From Candidatus Gallimonas intestinigallinarum (GTDB lineage: Bacteria; Bacillota_A; Clostridia; Christensenellales; Borkfalkiaceae): a stretch of DNA of 32,217 nt. The notes beneath the pieces are model-generated. The model made no database searches. It was not told the origin of the DNA and saw only the letters and a program-made list of their open reading frames with translations. Made by a program: the position numbers and the translations under genes. Location: assembly GCA_019116405.1 (NCBI GenBank), contig DXBS01000073.1:1-32217 (forward strand), written 5' to 3'. Of this stretch, positions 22,509 through 32,154 are shown one piece after another. Position 1 is the first letter of the stretch. The number at the start of each line of letters is the position of its first letter.

Positions 22509-23891
22509 TTACAGATGCTTTGCGCGCTTGACAAATTTGCCTTCGCCGTAGCTGCCGACGTATTCGCCGTCGTCATAGACGAGCTTGCCGCGCAGCCAGG
22601 TCTGAACGGGATAGCCGTGCAGCTGCTTGCCCTCCCAGATGGTGTGGTCATAGTCGGAGTGCATGTTAGCAACGGAGATCGTGAAGTCCTTTTCGGGATC
22701 GTACACGACAATATCCGCATCCTTGCCGACGGCGATCGCGCCCTTCTCGGTGCAGCCGAAGATTCTTGCGGGGTTGGTCGCGCACAGTTCGACGGCGCGC
22801 TCATAGGTGATCTTCCCCTTTCCCGCCGCGTCCAGCATGTAGGGATAGAGGTTTTCAATGCCCGCGCAGCCGTTGGGGATCTTGGTGAAGTCGTCCTTGC
22901 CCCAGTCCTTTTCCGCCTGCATGAAGGGGCAGTGGTCGGTCGCGACGGTGTCGATAAAGCCGTCCGAGATCGCCTTCCAGAGCGCCTCGCGCGATGCCTC
23001 GCCCTTCATGGGCGGCGAGCAGACGAAGTTTCTGCCGTCCTCGCGCTTGTACACGTCGGACGTGAATTCCAGATACTGCGGGCAGGTCTCGGCATAGATC
23101 CTGACGCCGCGCGCCTTTGCCTCGCGCACCGCCTCCACGCCGCCTGCGTTTGCCAGGTGGACGATGTACAGTGGCGCGCCCGTGTATTCCGCCCAGTAGA
23201 TGGCGCGCCTGTCCGCCTCCTCCTCGACGAATTCGGGGCGGGAGAGGTAGTGATACCAGGGCGAAAGCTTGCCCTCGCGCCTGAACTCGGCGACCTTGGC
23301 GTCGATGACGTCGCAGTTTTCGGCGTGCACGTTGACAAGAATCCCCGCCTTCTTCGCCTCCTCGAGGACGGTGAGGATATTGCCGTCGTCGATCATCATG
23401 TTCTCCCTGCGGTAGACCATGAAACACTTGAAGGAGGTGATGCCCGCCTCTGCGGCGGCGGGGAACTCGGAGAGGAGCTTGCCGTCGTCCAGATTGGTGA
23501 TCGCGACATGGAAGGCATAGTCGGACGCCGCAACGGGCGCGCACATTGCCATGCGCTTTTCCACCGACTCCATGATGCCGTCCACCTTGTCGCCGTACTT
23601 CTTCTGCATGACGTAGTCAAATACCGTCGTCACGCCGCCGCAGACCGCCGCGCGCGTGCCCGACTTGTAGTCGTCCGCAGAGATCGTGCCGCCGAACGGC
23701 ATCGCGAGGTGGGTGTGCGCGTCGATCGCGCCGGGCAGGACAAGCTTGCCCGTGACGTCCACGACCTTGCTTGCCGAAGACGCATCGATCTTGCCGATGC
23801 AGGCGATCTTCTCGCCCGTGACGGCGACGTCCGCTTCGAAAACGCCCTCCGTCGTGACCACTTTTCCGCCCTGAAATACGATATCAAACAT
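22509..23891 (-). CDS. hydA: Dihydropyrimidinase (D-hydantoinase family)
   Basis: A 460-residue cyclic amidohydrolase of the usual length. The binuclear zinc site is visible: DAHTHLAMPFGG with His59 and His61, and TSFKCFMVY with Lys155, the carbamylated bridge; further ligands fall in NVHAENCDVI and VATDHCPFM. The enzyme opens dihydrouracil or dihydrothymine to the N-carbamoyl-beta-amino acid. The neighbouring dehydrogenase and N-carbamoyl hydrolase provide the steps before and after it, which makes this function more likely than a pure hydantoinase. AGGAG six bases before ATG 23891 sets the start. A strong hairpin (23912-23946) separates it from the transporter genes. Confidence 0.94.
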   Translation of the reverse strand: MFDIVFQGGKVVTTEGVFEADVAVTGEKIACIGKIDASSASKVVDVTGKLVLPGAIDAHTHLAMPFGGTISADDYKSGTRAAVCGGVTTVFDYVMQKKYGDKVDGIMESVEKRMAMCAPVAASDYAFHVAITNLDDGKLLSEFPAAAEAGITSFKCFMVYRRENMMIDDGNILTVLEEAKKAGILVNVHAENCDVIDAKVAEFRREGKLSPWYHYLSRPEFVEEEADRRAIYWAEYTGAPLYIVHLANAGGVEAVREAKARGVRIYAETCPQYLEFTSDVYKREDGRNFVCSPPMKGEASREALWKAISDGFIDTVATDHCPFMQAEKDWGKDDFTKIPNGCAGIENLYPYMLDAAGKGKITYERAVELCATNPARIFGCTEKGAIAVGKDADIVVYDPEKDFTISVANMHSDYDHTIWEGKQLHGYPVQTWLRGKLVYDDGEYVGSYGEGKFVKRAKHL

Positions 23892-23911
23892 AATTTACTC
23901 CTTTTTTTCCT

Positions 23912-23946
23912 GCAAAACGGAGGGGCGGTTTGCCCCTCCGTTTTGC
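23912..23946 (-). terminator. Strong hairpin inside the pyrimidine operon
   Basis: A 15-bp perfect stem (23912-23926 with 23932-23946), five-base loop. The T-residues are only four and lie within the outer stem, and an A-run follows on the minus strand. It may act as a partial terminator after the transporter genes or protect the upstream or downstream RNA end. Confidence 0.6.
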
Positions 23947-23993
23947 TCGGAAAGTAATCGCCTCCGCAAATATGCGGTGATCGGTTGGATGAT

Positions 23994-25145
23994 TTACGAA
24001 CTAAATACGTAGCTGTCGAGATCGGACAGGTCGACTGCATCGTGCACTTCCTCCCAGAACGCGGTGTAGAACACCTGCGAGAAGGTGAGATTGCCGATCG
24101 CTTCCTGCGTTGCAAGGTCGGTCGAGCTGGGCGTCGTGCTTGCCGTGGAGCTGGTGTAGTACTGCGAGAGTATGTCGCGCGTCGTTTCAAATTCGCTCTC
24201 GACCATCGTGCCGATCGCGTTGAGGTCGGACTCGGTGACGGTGGTGCCGTCCACGACCAGCTTGGCGACCTCGGAAGCCATGTACTGCTGGTGATAGAGC
24301 GAGACGCTGTCGCCCGCTTCATAGACCAGAGCGCCCGTATCGTTGCCGGCGACGCCCATCTCTGCGGGATCGGCGTGGGTGCATGCCCAAGCCCAGCCCT
24401 TGATGGATGCGCGCAGGAATGCCCTGACCGTATCCTGGTTTGCCGCCGCCCACTCGCTGTCCACAAACAGGCAGTCCTCCATCATCGCGACATCGGTATC
24501 GCGCATATAGATGACGTTCAGATCGTCAAGATCGTACCCCTCTTCCAGGACAAGTCCCAGTTCGTTGTACGTCATTGCCGATGCCCAGTGCAGCTCGCCC
24601 GTCAGAAGCTGGTTCATGTCATAGCTCTGCGAGGTCAGCTGCGTATCCAGTCCGAGGGAGGCAAGGTATGCCTGCAGTTCGTACTGGTTGCCGCCCAGCC
24701 AGTTGCCGACGCTCTCGCCCGCTTCAACGGCCGTCTCCTCGCCCTGCGTCTCCTTCATCGAGACGATGGTCATGCCCGAATCCTGATAGAACTGGGCGAT
24801 CGCCATCAGCGAAGAGCCGTTTGCAATGGAGGGAAGCAGGTTGGAGACCCACGTCGTGCCAAACTGCGCGTTGCCGCTCTCCACGGCGTCGATCTCGGAC
24901 GTGGAACCGCCCTCGACGATGGTGACATCCAGCCCCTCTTCTTCATAGAAGCCCAGCACGTCCGCCGCGTAGTAGCCCATGAACTGGGACTGGCGCAGCC
25001 ACTTGAGCTGCAGGGTGACCGGGGCGAGTTCGCCGTCCGAGACATCGGGATCCGGACCGTCGGACGCAGCGGGCGAACAAGCCGCAAAGGACAGCATCGC
25101 CGCCGCGAGCAGACCGGAAGCTACAACAAGGGGAAACTTTTTCAT
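23994..25145 (-). CDS. ABC transporter substrate-binding lipoprotein, THI5/NMT1 type
   Basis: A 383-residue protein with a lipoprotein signal peptide; lipobox FAAC places the lipidated residue at Cys23. The mature part begins after a short acidic linker with VTLQLKWLRQSQFMGYYAADVLGFYEEEGLDVTI-type sequence, the hallmark of the THI5/NMT1-like (SsuA/ThiY) periplasmic-binding fold. Relatives bind pyrimidine moieties such as thiamine precursors, or sulfonates. Together with the two permeases and ATPase upstream, and the pyrimidine enzymes downstream, the likely ligand is uracil, thymine or a related pyrimidine. GGAGGG seven bases before ATG 25145 picks this start over ATG 25160. It would be tethered to the outer face of the membrane. 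Confidence 0.92.
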   Translation of the reverse strand: MKKFPLVVASGLLAAAMLSFAACSPAASDGPDPDVSDGELAPVTLQLKWLRQSQFMGYYAADVLGFYEEEGLDVTIVEGGSTSEIDAVESGNAQFGTTWVSNLLPSIANGSSLMAIAQFYQDSGMTIVSMKETQGEETAVEAGESVGNWLGGNQYELQAYLASLGLDTQLTSQSYDMNQLLTGELHWASAMTYNELGLVLEEGYDLDDLNVIYMRDTDVAMMEDCLFVDSEWAAANQDTVRAFLRASIKGWAWACTHADPAEMGVAGNDTGALVYEAGDSVSLYHQQYMASEVAKLVVDGTTVTESDLNAIGTMVESEFETTRDILSQYYTSSTASTTPSSTDLATQEAIGNLTFSQVFYTAFWEEVHDAVDLSDLDSYVFSS

Positions 25146-25177
25146 AATGGATCCCTCCACAAAATTGATAACAAGTG

Positions 25178-26059
25178 CTAAGACTTTCTCTGCGAGGCGT
25201 GCCAGCGGATGGCGCGCTTCTCGATGGTTGCCACGATCGCATACATGATGAGACCGATGATGACCGCAAGGAAGATATATGCCCAGGCGGCGGTACGGTT
25301 CTGCGTATCAAATGCCGTCTTGAACACTTTGCCCAGTCCGATGGACGTCGTGTAGGCGTAGATCTCGGAGATGAACACCGCGGTCATTGCCGTTGCGACG
25401 TTGATCTTGAGCGCCGTGAACGTGTTGGGCAGCGACGCGGGCAAACGCATCTTCACAAAACTCGTTGCCGAGGAAGCGTTGTACACCTTCATCAGGTCAC
25501 CCGAGTAGGGCTTGACGGTGTTGAGGCCCTTATAGGCGTTGACCGCCATGCCCGCCATGCAGGTGATGATGACGATGACCAGCTTTGCCGCATAGGGCGC
25601 CTCGGAGCCGAACATGTTGTTGATCGCGGGAGCCAGGGCAACGACGGGCGCGGACACCAGAATGGTGAGGATAACGAGCACCCCGCCGCCCCACTTGCGG
25701 CAGACGGTCGCAAGCAGCGCACAGCCGTAGCCGAGGAGCGCACCTAAAAGATACCCCGGAATGAGCGCCGAGAGCGTGATGCCGGCATTGTACATCATCG
25801 TGCCGAAGTTTGCGACGGCGTAATTGAAGATGCCGATGCTCGTTGTGGTCGTCGTGACCTGGGTGAGCGCGTTGGTCGTTGTGAACGTCTTGTCGAAGGG
25901 GAAGGGCAGCTGCGAGTACGTCTGCCCGAGCACCGCATGCAGTGCGCCGACCTGCCACAAAACGAAGATGAGCACGACAAGCACGAGGAAGTAGACGGCG
26001 CCGTCGATCTTGCTCCAGTAATAGCGGAAGCGGCGCAATTTATGATTGGTCTTTTTCAT
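25178..26059 (-). CDS. ABC transporter permease, second subunit
   Basis: A 293-residue inner-membrane protein with about six hydrophobic helices and the permease coupling loop (NAYKGLNTVKPYSGDLMKVYNASSATSFVKMRLPASLPNTFTALK region), which is the EAA-type contact to the ATPase, in the BPD_transp_1 family. The start MKKTNHK at 26059 follows GAGGTG, which overlaps the stop of the first permease, so the two are coupled. The upstream in-frame ATG at 26110 lies within the previous gene. Its partner permease, ATPase and binding protein are adjacent; together they form a SsuABC/ThiXYZ-like importer. Confidence 0.92.
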   Translation of the reverse strand: MKKTNHKLRRFRYYWSKIDGAVYFLVLVVLIFVLWQVGALHAVLGQTYSQLPFPFDKTFTTTNALTQVTTTTTSIGIFNYAVANFGTMMYNAGITLSALIPGYLLGALLGYGCALLATVCRKWGGGVLVILTILVSAPVVALAPAINNMFGSEAPYAAKLVIVIITCMAGMAVNAYKGLNTVKPYSGDLMKVYNASSATSFVKMRLPASLPNTFTALKINVATAMTAVFISEIYAYTTSIGLGKVFKTAFDTQNRTAAWAYIFLAVIIGLIMYAIVATIEKRAIRWHASQRKS

Positions 26060-26069
26060 CGTTTGCACC

Positions 26070-26918
26070 TCAGTCTGTCGACTTCCAGCGAATGACAAGG
26101 TGCTGGACAAGTTCTACGAGATAGAAGATGAGTGCGCCGACGAGGATCGCCATGAAGATATAACCCCAGCACAGATCCCAACGGCTCGCATACTGCGAGG
26201 CGAAGATGCCGTACCCCAGACCCCCCTGCGTGCGCAGCAGCTCCGTGAAGATGACGGCGCAAAAAGCCGAGGGCGCCGCGAGCTTGAGCCCGACGAACAG
26301 CGAAGGGAGCGCGGCGGGAAACATGAGCTTGGTGTAGACCTGATATGTATTCGCCGCGGAGATCTTAAGAAGTTCCTTCCGCTCCCGATCCACCGCCTTG
26401 AACCCCGCGAACGTGTTCGCCGCAATGGGGAAAAAGGACATGTACGCCGCCATGAACATCTTGGATGTGAACAGCTCCGGGAAGATGGAGAGGAAGATAG
26501 GAGCAAGTCCGAGCATAGGGATCATCTGCGAGACGAGCAGCAGCGGATACCCCACCTTCTGCACGGGGAGGAAGAGGCTCATGAGGAGCGCAAACACGAC
26601 CCCGAGCACAAAGCCGATGAGAAAGCCGAGAATTGCGACGCTCAGCGTATCCCGGAGATAGCTCCAGATATAAACGCCGCACAGCGAATAGGACTGCGTC
26701 GCCGTGACGACGGTCTGGGTGGAGAAGCACCAGTAGATCATGTCGTACAGGTGCGGGAATACGGTGTTCGAACCGCCCGACGCCTGCACGATCACTGCGA
26801 TGATCTCCCACACCGCGAAGAATCCGATGAGCCAGACGAGCGTCACCAGCCAGCGCGGCGGGACAAATTCCTTGGACGCCTTATGCTCCTTTTCCCGCGC
26901 AGTATGACTGCCGCGCAT
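26070..26918 (-). CDS. ABC transporter permease, first subunit
   Basis: A 282-residue permease with a basic N-terminus and about six membrane helices. The EAA-like loop reads KAVDRERKELLKISAANTYQ, then FPAALPSLFVGLKLAAPSAFCAV, typical of SsuC/TauC-type importers. ATG 26918 starts four bases after the ATPase stop, with GAGGGGGTG as ribosome binding site; the frame is open up to 26996 but that part overlaps the ATPase gene. It likely forms a heterodimer with the 25178-26059 product in the cytoplasmic membrane, giving the pore for the pyrimidine delivered by the lipoprotein. Confidence 0.92.
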   Translation of the reverse strand: MRGSHTAREKEHKASKEFVPPRWLVTLVWLIGFFAVWEIIAVIVQASGGSNTVFPHLYDMIYWCFSTQTVVTATQSYSLCGVYIWSYLRDTLSVAILGFLIGFVLGVVFALLMSLFLPVQKVGYPLLLVSQMIPMLGLAPIFLSIFPELFTSKMFMAAYMSFFPIAANTFAGFKAVDRERKELLKISAANTYQVYTKLMFPAALPSLFVGLKLAAPSAFCAVIFTELLRTQGGLGYGIFASQYASRWDLCWGYIFMAILVGALIFYLVELVQHLVIRWKSTD

Positions 26919-26922
26919 ACGA

Positions 26923-27756
26923 TCACACCCCCTCGAAGTCGGAACGGATCTCCGCGATGTAATCATAGTACTCCTCCGTTTCGCGCATCTGAGCACAGCG
27001 GGGACGGGTAAGGTCGATATCGAGCACCGCAGAGACTCTGCCGGGATGCGGGCTCATGACGACGACCTTGTCGGACAGATACACCGATTCACTGATGTTG
27101 TGCGTGACAAAGACGATGGTCATCTTGTTTTCCTTCCAGATGCCCAGCAGATCGTCGTGCAGCTTCTCGCGCGTGAATTCGTCGAGTGCGGAGAAGGGCT
27201 CATCCATTAAAAGGATCCTGGGGTTGACCGCCAGCGCCCTCGCGATGGAGACGCGCTGCTGCATGCCGCCCGAGAGCTCGTAGGGATAGCGGTGCGCGAA
27301 ATCCTTCAGCCCCACCATCTCGAGCATGTGCTCCGCGCGGTCGCGGCGCTCGCCCTTGGGAAGATGCATGATCTCAAGCGGCATCTCGACGTTCTTTAAC
27401 ACGGAGCGCCAGTCGTAGAGCACCGCGCTCTGGAAGACCATGCCGAGCTTTCTCGCCATGCGCGCCTCGGTCGGGCTCATCCCGCCCACGCTGACCGCGC
27501 CGGACGTCGGCGTGATCAGGTCGGCGATGATGCGCAGAAGCGTCGTCTTGCCGCAGCCCGAAGGCCCCAATAAAGAGACAAAGGAACCGCTCTCGATCTC
27601 AAGATTGACATCGGTGAGCGCCGTCACCTTGTCGCCCTTATCTGTCTCATAGACCATGTTGAGGTTTTCAATGCTGATCCTGCCCTCTTCGTGGTCTGCG
27701 TAGTACTGCGTTGCGACTGCCATGTTGAGTCTGTCCCGAATCGCGATCCTTTCCAT
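26923..27756 (-). CDS. ABC transporter ATP-binding protein
   Basis: A 277-residue ATPase of the SsuB/TauB group. Walker A is GPSGCGKTT (residues 64-72), the Q-loop region [17 protein letters not shown], signature LSGGMQQR, Walker [13 protein letters not shown], and the switch His in FVTHNISE. It powers the two permeases that follow directly. The start MERIAIRD at 27756 has AAGGAG five bases upstream; a second Met at residue 12 lacks a ribosome binding site. It is the first gene of the pyrimidine operon, downstream of a promoter at 27903-27931 and a leader of about 140 bases. Confidence 0.95.
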   Translation of the reverse strand: MERIAIRDRLNMAVATQYYADHEEGRISIENLNMVYETDKGDKVTALTDVNLEIESGSFVSLLGPSGCGKTTLLRIIADLITPTSGAVSVGGMSPTEARMARKLGMVFQSAVLYDWRSVLKNVEMPLEIMHLPKGERRDRAEHMLEMVGLKDFAHRYPYELSGGMQQRVSIARALAVNPRILLMDEPFSALDEFTREKLHDDLLGIWKENKMTIVFVTHNISESVYLSDKVVVMSPHPGRVSAVLDIDLTRPRCAQMRETEEYYDYIAEIRSDFEGV

Positions 27757-27896
27757 AATAACTCCTTATAAGATTTTCTTATCCCTCGCCCACCCGGGGC
27801 ATCCCGCGTCGGGGGCTGCAAGAAATTCCTTTCTATCTCATCATATGAGAATTTTGCGGAATATTTGTAAGAAAATCAATGTTTTTTGCTTTAAAT
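27757..27896 (-). promoter_or_regulatory. Leader of the pyrimidine operon with alternative pairings
   Basis: In the untranslated leader, GATTTTCTTA (27877-27868) can pair over 10 bp with TAAGAAAATC (27781-27772). The latter can instead fold locally (27768-27773 with 27777-27782) right against the ribosome binding site (27767-27762). Between them lies a GC-rich stretch (about 27785-27820) able to form two short hairpins. The mutually exclusive pairings look like a control device, but I match it to no known riboswitch class. Confidence 0.45.
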
Positions 27897-27902
27897 GCCA
27901 TT

Positions 27903-27931
27903 ATATTACACCTTCTCTTTTTGAAAGTCAA
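27903..27931 (-). promoter_or_regulatory. Promoter of the pyrimidine degradation operon
   Basis: Minus-strand TTGACT (27931-27926), 17-bp spacer, TAATAT (27908-27903). A TATAAT three bases further on would need a 20-bp spacer and is less likely. The 110 bases further upstream, to the sirtuin terminator, show no gene. Confidence 0.78.
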
Positions 27932-28035
27932 CAAAATGAATGTACTTTCACTATACGCAAATATTTTCCAATCAATAAGTTGCGCTTATATATATGGCGG
28001 CTGTGCCGAGCGCTTTCCTCTCCAAGTCTCCCAAA

Positions 28036-28087
28036 CCAAAAAGGGCGCGGGCGCGGGTCACAATTTTTGTGACCCGCGCCCGCGCCC
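28036..28087 (-). terminator. Terminator of the sirtuin gene
   Basis: A 21-bp perfect stem (28043-28063 with 28067-28087), three-base loop, then TTTTTGGTTTGG on the minus strand. It starts 15 bases after the stop at 28102. Confidence 0.9.
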
Positions 28088-28101
28088 CGATTGCTGCGCT
28101 G

Positions 28102-28944
28102 TTATGCCTGCAGCAGCGCCGTGAGCACCGCGCCGATATCCTCATTGAGGCAGACGGAGCGCGCCTCGATCTCCCGCGGGACAAATGCCTCGCCGAAGTT
28201 GATGCACGCATACGTCGCCTTTTTATTTTTGAGTGCCATCCGCCAGAACGGATATTTGATGATGCCCGGCGTATTGCCGCCCACGCCCAACTCCAGCAGG
28301 AGGATGCGCCCGCGCCCGTACGCCTCGACAAAGGCGTGGTAGCGCTCCGCCGCCGCGTGCCAGCCCGCGTCCTCGACGAAGGTCCCGTCCGAGCGCAGGT
28401 TGAGCGCCATGGGCTTGCCGCACCTGGGACAGCGGGGCACGAGCGAGGAAGGGATGCGCATGTCCTTCTGCGCGGCGAGCATCGCGCGGATCTGCGCCTC
28501 GTTGTCGTACGTTTTCTGATGACATGGCTCCGAGCACTGAAAGAGCCCGTAATCCACCTGCGTATAGAACAGCCGCTCCTTATCAAACCCCGCGACCTGA
28601 AAGCGGTGATCGACGTTGGTCGTCAGCACGAAGTAGTTTTTTCCTCGCACCAGTCTGAGCAGGTCCTCGTACGGCTTGCCCGCGGGCTGGTCGTAGCGGT
28701 TGACATAGATATTGCGCGACCAGTACGCCCAGAACTCCTCGAGCGTCGGAAAGGGATAAAACCCGCCCGCGTACATATCGTGAAAGCCATACTTCTCCTC
28801 GAAATCGTGAAAATACTTTTGAAAGCGCTCGCCCCCGTAAGCAAACCCCGCGGATGCGGAGAGCCCCGCGCCCGCGCCGATGAGCACGGCGTCCGCCTGC
28901 TTTAGCTCCCCTTTGATGCGTTCGATCTTTGCCTGTTCGTCCAT
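28102..28944 (-). CDS. Sir2-family protein, class M-like sirtuin
   Basis: A 280-residue sirtuin. The NAD-binding GAGAGLSASAG is at residues 23-33 and TTNVDHRF at 108-115. Where classical sirtuins have the catalytic His-Gly, this protein reads YTQVDYGLFQCSEPCH, with Gln129 near the expected place. Together with CPRCGKP (zinc pairs Cys137/Cys141 and Cys172/Cys175) this resembles the class M sirtuins, which ADP-ribosylate a lipoylated carrier protein instead of deacetylating. Class M genes usually sit beside a macrodomain, a GcvH-like protein and a lipoate ligase; none is in this window, so the target is open. A single gene with a strong promoter and two inverted-repeat sites. The ATG has GGAGGG seven bases upstream. 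Confidence 0.88.
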   Translation of the reverse strand: MDEQAKIERIKGELKQADAVLIGAGAGLSASAGFAYGGERFQKYFHDFEEKYGFHDMYAGGFYPFPTLEEFWAYWSRNIYVNRYDQPAGKPYEDLLRLVRGKNYFVLTTNVDHRFQVAGFDKERLFYTQVDYGLFQCSEPCHQKTYDNEAQIRAMLAAQKDMRIPSSLVPRCPRCGKPMALNLRSDGTFVEDAGWHAAAERYHAFVEAYGRGRILLLELGVGGNTPGIIKYPFWRMALKNKKATYACINFGEAFVPREIEARSVCLNEDIGAVLTALLQA

Positions 28945-28958
28945 ATGCCCTCCATGCC

Positions 28959-28975
28959 GTAATCATATTTATTAC
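28959..28975. promoter_or_regulatory. Operator-like site 2 at the sirtuin promoter
   Basis: GTAAT, seven bases, ATTAC (28959-28963 and 28971-28975), centred 42 bp from site 1 and just downstream of the inferred transcription start. The right arm extends to ATTACAA, as in site 1. Confidence 0.6.
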
Positions 28976-28981
28976 AACATG

Positions 28982-29010
28982 AGTATAACACAAAAGAATT
29001 GTAATGTCAA
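28982..29010 (-). promoter_or_regulatory. Sigma-A promoter of the sirtuin gene
   Basis: Minus-strand TTGACA (29010-29005), 17-bp spacer, TATACT (28987-28982). Confidence 0.9.
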
Positions 29011-29019
29011 TGATTACAA
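28999..29019. promoter_or_regulatory. Operator-like site 1 covering the sirtuin -35 box
   Basis: TTGTAAT, seven bases, ATTACAA: perfect 7-bp arms whose spacer contains most of the -35 hexamer. A protein bound here would block RNA polymerase. Confidence 0.65.
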
Positions 29020-29031
29020 CTATATTTGTGC

Positions 29032-29061
29032 AAAAAAAACGGAGCCGAAGCCCCGTTTTTT
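29032..29061 (-). terminator. Terminator of the P-type ATPase gene
   Basis: On the minus strand a GC stem with a central GC-TTCG-GC tetraloop is followed by eight T residues (A-run 29032-29039). It begins just past the stop at 29065 and abuts the sirtuin promoter. Confidence 0.87.
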
Positions 29062-29064
29062 GCG

Positions 29065-31752
<2,688 letters not shown>

Positions 31753-31760
31753 TCTCCATT

Positions 31761-31765
31761 CCTCC
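31761..31765 (-). promoter_or_regulatory. RBS that decides a TTG start of the P-type ATPase
   Basis: GGAGG eight bases before TTG 31752. An ATG between them is in a different frame, so TTG is the best start. Confidence 0.7.
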
Positions 31766-31881
31766 GTATAATAAAATACCACTATATAGCTTGCGCCGCA
31801 GCTCACGCCGCATGCGTTGTTGCCGCAATTCCCCTTCCCCCGCAAAATCGCCGCAAAATGCAGGAAAAAAGTCGAGAAAGT

Positions 31882-31918
31882 AAAAAAACGGTCTGCGGAA
31901 CTTCTCCCGCGAACCGTT
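31882..31918 (-). terminator. Terminator after tRNA-Cys
   Basis: An imperfect stem with CGGT/ACCG ends and an inner GCGG/CCGC pair, followed on the minus strand by seven T residues (A-run 31882-31888). Confidence 0.8.
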
Positions 31919-31920
31919 TC

Positions 31921-31995
31921 TGGAGGCGCCACCCGGATTTGAACCGGGGAGTCAGGGTTTTGCAGACCCTTGCCTTACCACTTGGCTATGGCGCC
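31921..31995 (-). tRNA. tRNA-Cys (anticodon GCA)
   Basis: A 75-base cloverleaf with encoded CCA. Acceptor arms GGCGCCA/TGGCGCC pair fully, the anticodon loop CTGCAAA gives GCA, the T-loop reads GGTTCAAATCC, and the discriminator base is U, as expected for tRNA-Cys. Confidence 0.96.
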
Positions 31996-32037
31996 AAACC
32001 TGCCCCGGAAACCGTTCGATAGGGGCAAAATAAAAAA

Positions 32038-32151
32038 CAGCGCGGAAATCGTGTTTGGAGCGGGAAACGAGACTCGAACCCGCGACATTCACCTTGGCAA
32101 GGTGACGCTCTACCACTGAGCTATTCCCGCATAATCTTTGATTCCGCGCTG
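32038..32151 (-). terminator. Terminator-like stem enclosing tRNA-Gly
   Basis: CAGCGCGGAA (32151-32142 on the minus strand) begins three bases after the tRNA-Val CCA end. It is fully complementary over 10 bp to TTCCGCGCTG (32047-32038), which is immediately followed by TTTTTTATTTT. The tRNA-Gly gene fills the loop. Confidence 0.6.
32056..32130 (-). tRNA. tRNA-Gly (anticodon GCC)
   Basis: A 75-base cloverleaf with encoded CCA. The acceptor begins GCGGGAA and pairs with TTCCCGC, D-arm AGCTCAGTGGTAGAGC, anticodon loop TTGCCAA with GCC, T-arm GCGGGTTCGAGTCTCGT. Confidence 0.96.
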
Positions 32152-32154
32152 TGT

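Noticed and set aside
22515..23957. 480-codon plus-strand frame opposite dihydropyrimidinase
   Set aside because: Mirror of an unmistakable enzyme; the translation has no family features.
27785..27820. Guanidine-II (mini-ykkC) riboswitch in the pyrimidine operon leader
   Set aside because: Two short GC hairpins are possible, but the loops do not show the required ACGR pair.
31753..31932. 60-residue N-terminal extension of the P-type ATPase
   Set aside because: It reads through the tRNA-Cys terminator and lacks any family similarity; TTG 31752 with GGAGG fits the conserved start.
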